A stretch of 19,057 bases of DNA from VFBF01 sp964530695 (GTDB lineage Bacteria; Pseudomonadota; Alphaproteobacteria; Caulobacterales; Aquidulcibacteraceae), in contig CAZGYQ010000069.1 of assembly GCA_964530695.1 (NCBI GenBank), positions 1-19,057 on the forward strand, given 5' to 3'. How positions within the stretch are numbered: the stretch's first letter is position 1; each line of letters opens with the position of its first letter. This document shows positions 1 through 8,100 of the stretch, piece by piece. The position numbers and the translations under genes were made by a program. The notes under the pieces were generated by a model. That model did not search any database. It saw only the letters and a list, made by a program, of their open reading frames with translations, and was not told where the DNA came from.

Positions 1-39
1 GCACCCTTGTCTTCCTTTGGCCACCGACGCCGAAAGTGG

Positions 40-129
40 TGGCGGACAGAGAGGGATTCGAACCCTCGTTAGAGTTGCCCCTAAACACGCTTTCCAAGCG
101 TGCGCCTTCAGCCACTCGGCCACCTGTCC
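40..129 (-). tRNA. tRNA-Ser(GGA): tRNA-Ser (GGA anticodon)
   Basis: The reverse complement folds as a class II (long variable arm) tRNA. The acceptor strand GGACAGG pairs with TCTGTCC, with one G-U pair, followed by a G discriminator and an encoded CCA at 42-40. The anticodon loop is TTGGAAA in the stem ACGC/GCGT, and the GGA anticodon (complement of 93-95) reads UCC/UCU serine codons. The T-loop GTTCGAATC is canonical. It is transcribed away from msrA. Confidence 0.97.
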
Positions 130-140
130 CGGAGCCGGGG

Positions 141-169
141 CTTATGGCGTGTCGCCGGACAAAATACAA
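141..169 (-). promoter_or_regulatory. Candidate sigma70-type promoter of tRNA-Ser
   Basis: On the minus strand TTGTAT (169-164) and CATAAG (146-141) are separated by exactly 17 bases. The -10 ends 11 bases before the mature tRNA 5' end, which would give a leader of only a few nucleotides. The hexamers are each partial matches to consensus, so this rests mainly on spacing and position. Confidence 0.45.
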
Positions 170-247
170 CGGTCGTCCCCGCCCCACGGCGCCACGGGCT
201 GTAACCCTGCGGCGGATCGCTTACGTATACGGGCTCCGGAGGCTCCC

Positions 248-895
248 ATGTTCCTGCAGAAGAAGAAGCTCGACCTGCCCACCGCCGCCGAGGCGCTCCC
301 GGGCCGCGACCGCGCCATGGCGTTCGAGAACCGCCACTTCGTCACCGGTCGCCCGATCGCGCCGCCCTTCCCCGAGGGGCTGCAGGAGATCGTCGTGGCG
401 CTGGGGTGCTTCTGGGGGGCCGAGCGCGTCTTCTGGAACACGCCGGGCGTGTGGACCACGGCCGTGGGCTATGCGGGCGGCCTCACCCCGAACCCGACCT
501 ACGAGGAGGTCTGCTCCGGGCGCACCGGCCATACCGAGGTCGTGCGTGTTGTCTTCGATCCGGCGCAGATCACGCTGGGGGCGCTGCTGAAGATCTTCTT
601 CGAGAGCCACGACCCCACGCAGGGCATGCGTCAGGGCAACGATCAGGGCACGCAGTACCGTTCCGCGATCTACCTCGCCGATCCAGCGCAGGCCGGCGCG
701 GTGGAAGCGGCGCGCGACACGTACGCAGCGGCGCTGAAGGCGCGCGGCTTCGGGGCGATCACCACGGAAGTGCGCGCGCAGCAGCCGTTCTTCTACGCCG
801 AGGACTATCACCAGCAGTACCTTGCCAAAAATCCGGGCGGCTACTGCGGCATCGGAGGCACCGGCGTCACCTGCCCGATCAGGGTCGACGCATGA
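248..895 (+). CDS. msrA: Peptide-methionine (S)-S-oxide reductase MsrA
   Basis: A 215-residue cytosolic repair enzyme that reduces methionine-S-sulfoxide in proteins, with electrons usually supplied by thioredoxin. The family signature GCFWGAE sits at about residues 53-59 and Cys54 is the catalytic cysteine. The C-terminal GYCGIGGTGVTCP segment carries two further cysteines that fit the resolving positions of this family. The ATG at 248 is chosen because GGAGG lies 5-6 bases upstream and the protein then has normal MsrA length. The open frame continues upstream through the tRNA, which cannot be coding. The stop overlaps the next start by ATGA, implying translational coupling to the broken YjbR-like gene. 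Identification is firm from the motif and length. Confidence 0.97.
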   Translation: MFLQKKKLDLPTAAEALPGRDRAMAFENRHFVTGRPIAPPFPEGLQEIVVALGCFWGAERVFWNTPGVWTTAVGYAGGLTPNPTYEEVCSGRTGHTEVVRVVFDPAQITLGALLKIFFESHDPTQGMRQGNDQGTQYRSAIYLADPAQAGAVEAARDTYAAALKARGFGAITTEVRAQQPFFYAEDYHQQYLAKNPGGYCGIGGTGVTCPIRVDA

Positions 896-1201
896 CGCCG
901 AAGCGGGTCGAGGCGGCGGCCCTGGCTTTGCCGGGCGCAACGCTTTCGATCCAGTGGGGTGATGACCGCGTCCGCAAGGTCGGCGGCAAGGCGCCGGGCC
1001 TGTCGTTCAGGGTCGGCGATGTGGCGTTCGAGATGCTGATCGAACGCGAAGGCGTGATCCTCGCGCCCTAATCTCGCCCGCGCCAAGTGGGTGCAGCTGA
1101 CAACGCTGAAAGCCATGGACGCCGCAGAGATCATGGCGCGGCTGACGGAGGCCCACCGGCAGGTGGTCGAGAAACTGCCGAAGAAATTGAGGCCGGCGTG
1201 A
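892..1201 (+). pseudogene. YjbR/MmcQ-type protein gene, frameshifted
   Basis: The first frame, starting with the ATG that overlaps the msrA stop, resembles the YjbR/MmcQ (CyaY-like fold) family: an N-terminal helix, WGDD..VRKVGGK, then GLSFRVGD.AFE. It stops at TAA 1069-1071. Reading on in the +1 frame from 1073 gives the expected rest (LARAKWVQLTTLKAMDA, later AHRQVVEKLPKKLRPA) to a TGA at 1199-1201. One extra A turns a TAT tyrosine codon into TAAT. The segment between VGGK and GLSF also seems several residues shorter than I expect for the family. Family members are small proteins of unclear biochemical role. A sequencing error could explain the shift, but the second irregularity favours real decay. 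Confidence 0.8.
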
Positions 1202-1251
1202 TTGCGAACGTCCGCCGTTGGCCGATACCGCCACTCGCCAGCGCCATCGTC

Positions 1252-1944
1252 TCAGAGCCAGGACGATATTTCTATGAGCGGTTTCTTGACGCCGCCATAT
1301 GCGGGAACTCGACAGTCTGGCTTGGGATATCCGGTCACCAGCAGGATGACGGGCTTCTCAGATGGTGGTCGACCACAGACCTTGGTGAGAAATCCCATCG
1401 GACTAGGGGTGTGGGTGAGTGTGGCGAGTCCGGCGTTGTGCAGCGCCGCAATCAGCAACCCCGTGGCGATGCCAACCGACTCTGGGACGTAGTAATGACT
1501 GAACCGCTTGCCATCCGCACATACACCATACTTTTGCGCAAAGATGGCGATCAGCACGGGCGCTTCTTCGAGAAAGGGTTTGCTTGGATCTGTGCCAAGC
1601 GGAGCCAGCGCATCGAGCCATTCCTGCGGGGCGCGTCCGGCATAAAATGCGCGCTCCTCAGCCTCGGCGGCTTCACGGATCTGCCGTTTCCGCGCACTGT
1701 CCGTGATGACTGTGAAGAACCACGGCTGCTGGTTCGCCCCGGATGGGGCAGTGCCGGCGGCCAGCAGACACTGTTCAATCACCTCGCGCGGGACTTCCGC
1801 CGGATCGAAATCGCGAACCGATCGCCGACGAGCCATGTCCGCCCGGAACCCGCGCGCCCTCTCGCACATCTCAACCGGTGGATACCGCCGGTAATTGGCG
1901 AGCGGCTCAAGCACTGCGCTCTTGCGTGGGTTGGGTGGGCTCAC
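1252..1944 (-). CDS. Nitroreductase-family flavoprotein, iodotyrosine-deiodinase-like
   Basis: An FMN-dependent oxidoreductase of about 230 residues. The arginine-rich N-terminal motif (RRRSVRDF, about 39-46) typical of FMN phosphate binding is followed by PSGANQQPW (about 67-75). The segment ERAFYAGRAPQEWLDAL (about 97-113) and GLATLTHTPSPMGFL (about 172-186) resemble the iodotyrosine deiodinase/dehalogenase branch rather than NfsB-type enzymes. The substrate cannot be told from sequence; reductive dehalogenation or reduction of a phenolic compound are possibilities. No ATG fits the N-terminus. A TTG at 1947 and a GTG at 1944 are in frame, and GGAG (1955-1952) is 7 bases before the GTG, so GTG is preferred. 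It stands alone, separated from the upstream minus-strand gene by a hairpin-bearing gap. Confidence 0.88.
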   Translation of the reverse strand: MSPPNPRKSAVLEPLANYRRYPPVEMCERARGFRADMARRRSVRDFDPAEVPREVIEQCLLAAGTAPSGANQQPWFFTVITDSARKRQIREAAEAEERAFYAGRAPQEWLDALAPLGTDPSKPFLEEAPVLIAIFAQKYGVCADGKRFSHYYVPESVGIATGLLIAALHNAGLATLTHTPSPMGFLTKVCGRPPSEKPVILLVTGYPKPDCRVPAYGGVKKPLIEISSWL

Positions 1945-2079
1945 CAATATGCTCCAGATCGTTCACAGCATCATAGCAGCCGACGATGCCGCAAGCACCA
2001 GAATGGGCTGGCGACGACGAGTTCCGGCGAACAAGAGGCACGCTCATCGCTGCCATTCAGTCCTCAAGACCAACTTAGT

Positions 2080-2105
2080 CCGGGGCGGCCGGAGGCCGAA
2101 CCCGG
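2080..2105. repeat. Intergenic hairpin of REP-like composition
   Basis: CCGGG (2080-2084) pairs with CCCGG (2101-2105) and CGGC (2086-2089) pairs with GCCG (2095-2098), around a 5-base loop. GAATGACGG follows directly. The resemblance to dispersed intergenic palindromes of other alphaproteobacterial genomes is from memory and untested. It lies downstream of the membrane-anchored protein gene and upstream of the nitroreductase, so it may end or attenuate minus-strand transcripts. No T-run accompanies it. Confidence 0.5.
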
Positions 2106-2143
2106 AATGACGGAACCTTGTTGGGGTCGCCGGTGATTTCCGC

Positions 2144-2177
2144 TCCCGGCGAAAAGCCGATCCCGGCGAAAAGCCGA
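2144..2177. repeat. Perfect 17-bp tandem duplication
   Basis: TCCCGGCGAAAAGCCGA occurs twice head to tail (2144-2160 and 2161-2177), just beyond the stop codon of the minus-strand gene that ends at 2188. Each unit contains CGGC...GCCG, so each copy can form a small stem with a GAAAA loop. The function is unknown; replication slippage is the simplest origin. Confidence 0.85.
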
Positions 2178-2187
2178 CTGAAAGCCC

Positions 2188-3294
2188 CTAGGCCGGCCAG
2201 CGCAGCCCGATGCGGCGGCGTTGCGCAAGCGTCTGCTCGGCGCGCGCGAGCGCCCGCGTACCGACCTCGACGCCCTGAAGGGCATCGGCGGCCCGCAGCG
2301 CCTCCAGCGACATCTTGAGCACGGCGACGGCCTCTTCGAGTTTGTCGCGCGCGCCTTCGCGTTCGCCGAGCGCGGCGAGCGCGCGACCGACTTCCTGCTG
2401 GGCGGCGCCCCAGGCGCCCGGATCGAGCGCGCGATCGACCTGCTCGAGATACTGCCGGCGGGCGCCCAGCGACTTCTCCAGCCAGTGCGTGCCGCCGCCG
2501 CGTTCGCCGAGCGAGAGCGCGCCCGAGGCGTAGTCGCCGAGGATTTCAAGCTGCGCCTGATCGCTGAGCGTCTCCGGCGGGTCCTGGACGAGCTTGTCGA
2601 GCGACTCCACGATCGGCTGGAGCTTCTCCGGCTTGTAGTCTTGCGGCCTGTTCAGAATGGGCCGTGCGCGACGGGCGCACGCGTAGGCGATCGCCTCCTC
2701 GACACCCGCCTCGATGCGGCCGCGACGGAGGCGGAATTCGAGCGTGTGCGTCTCCGGCAGCCGGCCGTAGGTCGGCGCGGCGACAAACTTCAGCTCCACC
2801 TTGTCGCCGACGCCGCGACGGCCCCAGACGATCACGTCGCCCGCCGACCGCTCCAGCACGTCCGCCGCCTGGACGCCGATGCGGCGGATGCGCTCGGGAT
2901 GCGCACGGGTGCTCGCAATCTTCAGCTTCACCGGAAACGGCTCGACCTGCACCGGGGCGGAGAACGCAAACGCGCCAAAGCTGGTCTCTATGGCCGCCAT
3001 GAGCTGCTCGCGGAGATTGGCGCCGCCGTCGATGTTGGCGACGAGCACCATCGCGCGGTGATCTTTCTGACGCTTCAGCGCCTGCGCGCGCAGCGCCTGG
3101 TGGGTCGCCGACGTCGCCTTGCCGGCGCCGCGCAGGACCCAGAACGCCGAGATCAGCAGCGCCGCCAGTCCGACGGACATGAACGCCATGAAAACATGGG
3201 GATACGCCCAGAACGCCTCCTGAGCCTGGCGCGCCAGGACCTGAAAAAAGCTGGGCGAGGCCGCCGCGGCGAACGCGATCATCGGAGATTCCAT
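2188..3294 (-). CDS. Membrane-anchored protein with helical-repeat C-terminus, unknown function
   Basis: About 368 residues. One hydrophobic segment near residues 34-54 (VFMAFMSVGLAALLISAFWV) is followed by a basic stretch, suggesting a single N-terminal membrane anchor with the bulk in the cytoplasm. The middle (about 80-180) has alternating beta/alpha character with LVANIDGGANLREQL and DVIVWGRRGVGDKVEL. This looks like a domain that predicts or tests a compound or nucleotide, but I do not recognise it. The last third (about 240-360) is alanine/leucine/glutamate-rich and helical in a TPR-like pattern, with no convincing consensus. The start is uncertain: GTG 3297, ATG 3294 and ATG 3282 are in frame and none has a strong Shine-Dalgarno. 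It lies 85 bases downstream of the MFS gene on the same strand and could share its transcript. Confidence 0.75.
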   Translation of the reverse strand: MESPMIAFAAAASPSFFQVLARQAQEAFWAYPHVFMAFMSVGLAALLISAFWVLRGAGKATSATHQALRAQALKRQKDHRAMVLVANIDGGANLREQLMAAIETSFGAFAFSAPVQVEPFPVKLKIASTRAHPERIRRIGVQAADVLERSAGDVIVWGRRGVGDKVELKFVAAPTYGRLPETHTLEFRLRRGRIEAGVEEAIAYACARRARPILNRPQDYKPEKLQPIVESLDKLVQDPPETLSDQAQLEILGDYASGALSLGERGGGTHWLEKSLGARRQYLEQVDRALDPGAWGAAQQEVGRALAALGEREGARDKLEEAVAVLKMSLEALRAADALQGVEVGTRALARAEQTLAQRRRIGLRWPA

Positions 3295-3309
3295 CACAGC
3301 GACAGCATG

Positions 3310-3330
3310 CCCCCCCCCGGGGTGCCCCGG
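3310..3330. repeat. C9 homopolymer running into a GC inverted repeat
   Basis: Nine consecutive C residues (3310-3318) merge into CCGGGG-TG-CCCCGG (3317-3330), a perfect 6-bp inverted repeat. The tract lies 12-15 bases upstream of the candidate starts of the membrane-anchored protein gene, so on the transcribed strand a G9 run occupies the ribosome-binding position. It is also where a terminator of the upstream MFS gene could sit, though no T-run follows. Confidence 0.7.
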
Positions 3331-3379
3331 CGCACAACGCCATGCGGCGCCGCGACCGGGGACAGCGCACGCCAGTTAT

Positions 3380-5044
3380 TCACAGATGGATGTCGCGATC
3401 CTTCGTTTCGGGCCAGAAGAAGAAGAATACGACGATGGCGATGCCCGTCACGATCGTCGGAAACCACAGGCCGGCGAAAATGTTCCCCGTCGCCGTAACA
3501 ATGGCGAGCGCGGTCACGGGCGCGAGGCCGCCGAACCATCCGGTGCCGACATTGTACGGCAGCGAGAACGCCGTGTAGCGGATGCGCGTCGGGAAAAGCT
3601 CCACGAGCGCGGCGGCCTGCGGACCGTAGAGCGCGGTCGCGGCCACGATGAAGATCGTCATCACGCCGATCAGCAGCGCGAAATCGATGGCGGCGGGATC
3701 GGCATGCGCAGGGTACCCCGCCGCGACGAGGCTCGGCTGAAGCGCGGCGGCGAACGCGGCGCGCGCGGCCTTGGCCTCTTTCGCCGGCCGGCCCTCGGCG
3801 TTGACGCTCTCGACGGTGGTGGCGCCGACAGACACCTTCGCCACCGACCCTGCGGGCGCAGGAACGAGCGCGTAGCTCACCCCCGCATCCGAAAGGGCCG
3901 TGCGGGCGATGTCGCACGAACTCGCGAACTGGTGCGCGCCGCCGGTGAGATCCAGCATGAAGCTGCAGTCCGCCGGATCGGCGGCGATGGTGACCGGCAC
4001 CGACACGGAGGCGTTCGCAAGCGCGGGATTGGCGGCGCGGGTGATCAGGTGGAAGCCGGGAAAATACATCAGCGCCATCAGCACCATGCCGAACAGCATC
4101 ACCGGCCGCCGCCCGATCCTGTCCGACACCCAGGCGAAAAAGATGTAGAGCGGCGCGGAGATGATCACGACCGCGATCATCACCATGTTCACGATCTTCT
4201 GGTCCACGCGCAGGATGCGCTCCATGAAGATCTGCGTGTAAAAGTTCGCCGTGTACCAGCCGACGCCCTGCGCCATCATCAGGCCGAACAGCGCGAGCAG
4301 CACGATCTTGAGATTGCGCCATTCCAGGAAGCTTTCCGCGTACGCGCGCTTCGATGTGGCGCCTTCCGCCTTGAGCTTGCGGAACGCCGGGCTTTCCTCC
4401 AGCTGCATGCGGATCCAGATCGAGATCGCCAGCAACACCGCCGAGAGCAGGAACGGAATACGCCATCCCCACTCGCGAAACGCGTCTTCGCCAAGGATGT
4501 TGCGCGTCGCGAGGATGACGCCGAGCGCGCCGACGAGGCCGATGGATGCCGACGCCTGGATCAGCGCCGTCGCCGCGCCCCGTCTATGCTGTGGCGCGTG
4601 TTCGCTGACGTAGATCGCGGCGCCGCCGTATTCGCCGCCCAGCGCAAAGCCCTGCAGGATGCGACAGGCGATCAGCAGCGCCGCCGCCCACGGACCGATC
4701 TGCGCCGCGGTCGGCAAAAGGCCGATCGCGACGGTCGCTGCGCCCATGATGACGATGGTGATGAGGAACGCGCCCTTGCGGCCGTTGCTGTCGCCCATCT
4801 TGCCGAACACGAGCGCGCCGATGGGACGAACGACCAGCCCGACCGAAAATGTCAGCAGCGAGAACAGCAGCGCCTGCGCGTCGGGCAGCGTCGCAAAGAA
4901 GTGCTTCGCCATGATCGACGCCAGCGCGCCGTAGATGAAGAAGTCATACCACTCGAAAATGGTGCCGGCGGCTGAGGCCGCGACCACCAGGCGGAGCTTC
5001 TGCGGCGGGATATCGTCGGCGGCCGAGGTCGTCGCTGTGCTCAT
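3380..5044 (-). CDS. MFS transporter, metabolite:H+ symporter (ProP/ShiA/KgtP-type) with large periplasmic loop
   Basis: A 554-residue inner-membrane carrier, well above the 430-460 usual for this family. Diagnostic features are TIFEWYDFFIYG in TM1 (about 28-39), the cytoplasmic loop 2-3 motif GKMGDSNGRKG (81-91), RxxQGFALGGEYGGA (128-142), and the loop 8-9 motif SDRIGRRP (307-314). TM segments resume at about 454. Residues about 336-453 are polar, contain Cys360 and Cys377, and lie between TM9 and TM10, which is the periplasmic side by the normal topology. Family members move organic acids, osmolytes or shikimate-like compounds with protons; the substrate here is not predictable. ATG 5044 has GGAATA/GGAG-like sequence upstream. 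It is separated by 104 bases, with a small hairpin, from the kinase gene upstream on the same strand. Confidence 0.93.
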   Translation of the reverse strand: MSTATTSAADDIPPQKLRLVVAASAAGTIFEWYDFFIYGALASIMAKHFFATLPDAQALLFSLLTFSVGLVVRPIGALVFGKMGDSNGRKGAFLITIVIMGAATVAIGLLPTAAQIGPWAAALLIACRILQGFALGGEYGGAAIYVSEHAPQHRRGAATALIQASASIGLVGALGVILATRNILGEDAFREWGWRIPFLLSAVLLAISIWIRMQLEESPAFRKLKAEGATSKRAYAESFLEWRNLKIVLLALFGLMMAQGVGWYTANFYTQIFMERILRVDQKIVNMVMIAVVIISAPLYIFFAWVSDRIGRRPVMLFGMVLMALMYFPGFHLITRAANPALANASVSVPVTIAADPADCSFMLDLTGGAHQFASSCDIARTALSDAGVSYALVPAPAGSVAKVSVGATTVESVNAEGRPAKEAKAARAAFAAALQPSLVAAGYPAHADPAAIDFALLIGVMTIFIVAATALYGPQAAALVELFPTRIRYTAFSLPYNVGTGWFGGLAPVTALAIVTATGNIFAGLWFPTIVTGIAIVVFFFFWPETKDRDIHL

Positions 5045-5067
5045 CTTGTATTCCGTCTCCCCCCGCA

Positions 5068-5083
5068 GCCCGAGCCTTCGGGC
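5068..5083. other. Small perfect hairpin between kinase and transporter genes
   Basis: GCCCGA-GCCT-TCGGGC forms a 6-bp stem with a 4-base loop, located after the kinase-EAL stop and 24 bases before the transporter ATG on the minus strand. No T-run follows in either direction, so it is a weak terminator candidate or a leader structure of the transporter mRNA. Confidence 0.4.
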
Positions 5084-5148
5084 CTACGGACACTTTGTTG
5101 TGTGGGGACCGGAAGCACGCCGGGCGCGGCGAGGCAAGCGGGGTCGCG

Positions 5149-8100
5149 TCAGGCGACCTTGACGGCGTGGCGGGCGACGAACGCCGACGCCTCGTCGGCA
5201 GGCATCGCCTTGCCGAAGAGCCATCCCTGCATCGCATGGACGCCCGCTGCACGCAGGAAGGCGTGCTGGTCGGCCGTCTCCACCCCTTCGGCGACGATCT
5301 GGAATCCAAGCGTCCGTCCGATGGACGCCATGGCGTGAATGATCGTTGCGCCTTCGATGCCGTCGCCGATATCGGTCACAAAGCTCTTGTCGATCTTCAG
5401 CTTGTCGATCGGCAGATGGCGCAGGTGCGTGAGACTTGAGTAGCCGGTGCCGAAGTCGTCCAGTGCGATCTGGACGCCGCCGGCCCGTAACCGCTTCAGC
5501 AGATCAGTCACGGAAACGTCGGACTCAAGCGTGGACTGCTCGGTGATCTCGAGCACGAACCGCCGCGGATCCATGCCGCGCCGCGCGAGCGTCGCCAGCA
5601 GGCGGGCGCCGAATTCCGGATCGCCCAGTTGCGAAGGCGAGGCGTTCACCGAGACAAAAACCGGCGACCATGAAGCCGCCTCGCGCGCGGCGCGATCGAG
5701 CGCCCAGTCGCCAAGCGCGTTGACGAGCCCGCTATCCTCCGCGCACCGCACGATGTCCGGCGCGCCGATGGAGGCGCCGTTCGGGCGCGCCCATCGCAGC
5801 AAGGCTTCAAATCCAAGCAGACTCTGGCCGCCCCGGTCGAAAATCGGCTGATAATGCAGCGTGAGCGCATCATCGCGAATCGCTGCTTCCAGTTCCGCTG
5901 CAAGCCCGACCCGGCCAGGCGACTTCGCCCCTGACGGCCGCAATTTGGCGTTGAGCAATCCGACGGTATCGTCGAGCGCCGCCTGCAGCGTCGACAGATC
6001 CTCCTCTGTGATAGCTGCGCCCTCGATACGCACGCGCCTCTCCGCGCGCGCTGCAAGATCGGCCACGACCTTCGCACCGAGGCTCAGGCTCATGGACTTG
6101 ATGGCGTGCGCCATCCGCGCGGCGTCATCCTGCTTGTCCGCCGCGAGCGCCGCCGCCATTTCACCCATGCGCTTCGGCGCCTGGTCGAGATAGAGCCCGA
6201 CGACGCGTTGCACGAAGTCAGGCGCGCCGAATTCGGCAAGATGCGCGAAGGGATCGTCCGCGGGCTTCGCCGGTTCTGGCGACGCCGTAGCGGAATGGTC
6301 GAGCTCGACCGCCGAATCCAGCGCCGGCGCATCCGGCGCGCCGAAATGCGCCGACAGATGCGCGCCGAGCGCCTGCAGCGTGAAAGGCTTGTGCAGAATG
6401 CCGTCCGCGCCCGCGTCGCGCCAGGCATCCGAAGACGCGCCGAGCACGTCGGCTGTCGCCGCAATGATGGGCGTGCGCGGACACCCTGAGGCCTGCTCGT
6501 GAGCGCGCAATGCGGCGGTGGCCTGAAAACCGTCCATCTCCGGCATGCTGCCGTCCATCAGGATGAGATCATAGCGGCGCGTGGTCGCCATCTCGACGGC
6601 GATGCGGCCGTTCTCCGCCGTGTCTGCGCCGATCCCGAAGCGCGCAAGCGATTCCATGGCGACTTCGCGGTTCACGGCGTTGTCGTCGACGACAAGGACA
6701 GTCCGCGCGACATATCTCCGCGGCGACGCAACGACTGCGGTGCGCGCGCGTTGCGGCCGCATATCGCCTGCGATGATCTGTTCGAGCATGGTCTCAAGGT
6801 CAGCGCGAAGCAGCGGCAGATCGAGCGCGCCGTCAGCCGCGCCCTCAGCAAGAAGGCGATCCGCTGTCGCATCGCCGAGCGCGCGCAGCACGATGCGTTG
6901 CGCGCCAGGGCGTCGCGGATGTTGCTGCAGTCGGTCCGGATCGGTGATGACAAGGTTTGCCGCAAGCGGCTCTCCCGCGGGCCCCTGCGGAATGTCATAG
7001 CCGGCGGCGCGCAGATACTGTGTGATGACGCGGCGGGTCGCCGGCAGGGCGCAATCAACGACTGCGGTCAACGCTTCCTTGAGCTTCGGCCAATCACGCT
7101 CCTCCCCGGCCGACGGCAGCAGCAGGTGCGCAGCAAACGTCGATCCCTTGCCAACTTCGCTCGAGACGCCGATATCGCCGCCCATCGCACGCGCAAGGCG
7201 CCTGCAGATCGTAAGGCCGAGGCCCGTGCCGCCGAACCTGCGCGTCGTCGACTGGTCGGCCTGCGTGAACGCGGCGAAGACGCCCGCGAGCTTGTCCTTG
7301 GGAATGCCGACGCCCGTGTCGCGCACGGCGATGCGGATCATGTCCTCGCGCTTTGGATCGCTGGCGACCGTGATCAGCACATAGCCCTGTTCCGTAAACT
7401 TGAGCGCGTTGGTGACGAGATTGGTGACGATCTGACCGATGCGCACGGGATCGCCGATCACGAACCGCGGCGCCTCTGGCGCGATGTAGGCGGCGAAATC
7501 GACGCCTTTGCCACGCGCGCGCTCCCAGAAGAGGCTCGCGACCTGATCGATCACCTCGACGAGATCGACGCGGGTGGACTCAAGGTCGAGCTTGCCCGCC
7601 TCAATCTTGGAGAAATCGAGCAGATCGTTGATGATTGCGAGCAGGCTCTTGCCGGAGCGCACGATGACATCCGCATAGCGGCGCGGCCGTTCCGCGAGAT
7701 CGCCGGCCGCGAGCAACTCCGCCATAACCATGACGCCGTTCATCGGCGTGCGGATCTCGTGACTCATCGTGGCGAGAAAGTCGGACTTGGCGCGGTTGGC
7801 GTGTTCCGCGGCGTCACGCGCGACGCGCAGGTCGGTGGTGCGCGCCTCGACCTCGCGTTCGAGGCCTTTGAGGTGCGCATCGATCCGGTCGTCGCGGGCG
7901 CGGATTTCCCCGAGCATGGCGTTGAAGCCGTCCACCAGACGACCGACCTCGTCGTTGCTCGTCGCCGCCACCGGCGCATCGAAGGTCTGCGACTCGCGGA
8001 TGCGGGTGACAGCAGCGTCAAGACGACCGATCGGATCGGTGATCGCCTTCTGCAAGCGCGCGGCGATGGCGAGCCCTATGGCCAGCGCGACGACGCACGC

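Noticed and set aside
17..247. Upstream extension of the msrA reading frame to an earlier start
   Set aside because: It would run through the tRNA-Ser gene in antisense. The ATG at 248 has a strong Shine-Dalgarno and gives normal MsrA length.
1087..2136. Long plus-strand open frame of 349 codons
   Set aside because: It is antisense to the nitroreductase gene, whose protein has clear family motifs, and its translation has no recognisable domain; high GC yields such shadow frames.
3386..4975. Long plus-strand open frame of 529 codons opposite the MFS gene
   Set aside because: The translation is an Arg/Asp/His-rich mirror of a membrane protein gene with no domain; the minus strand encodes an unmistakable carrier.
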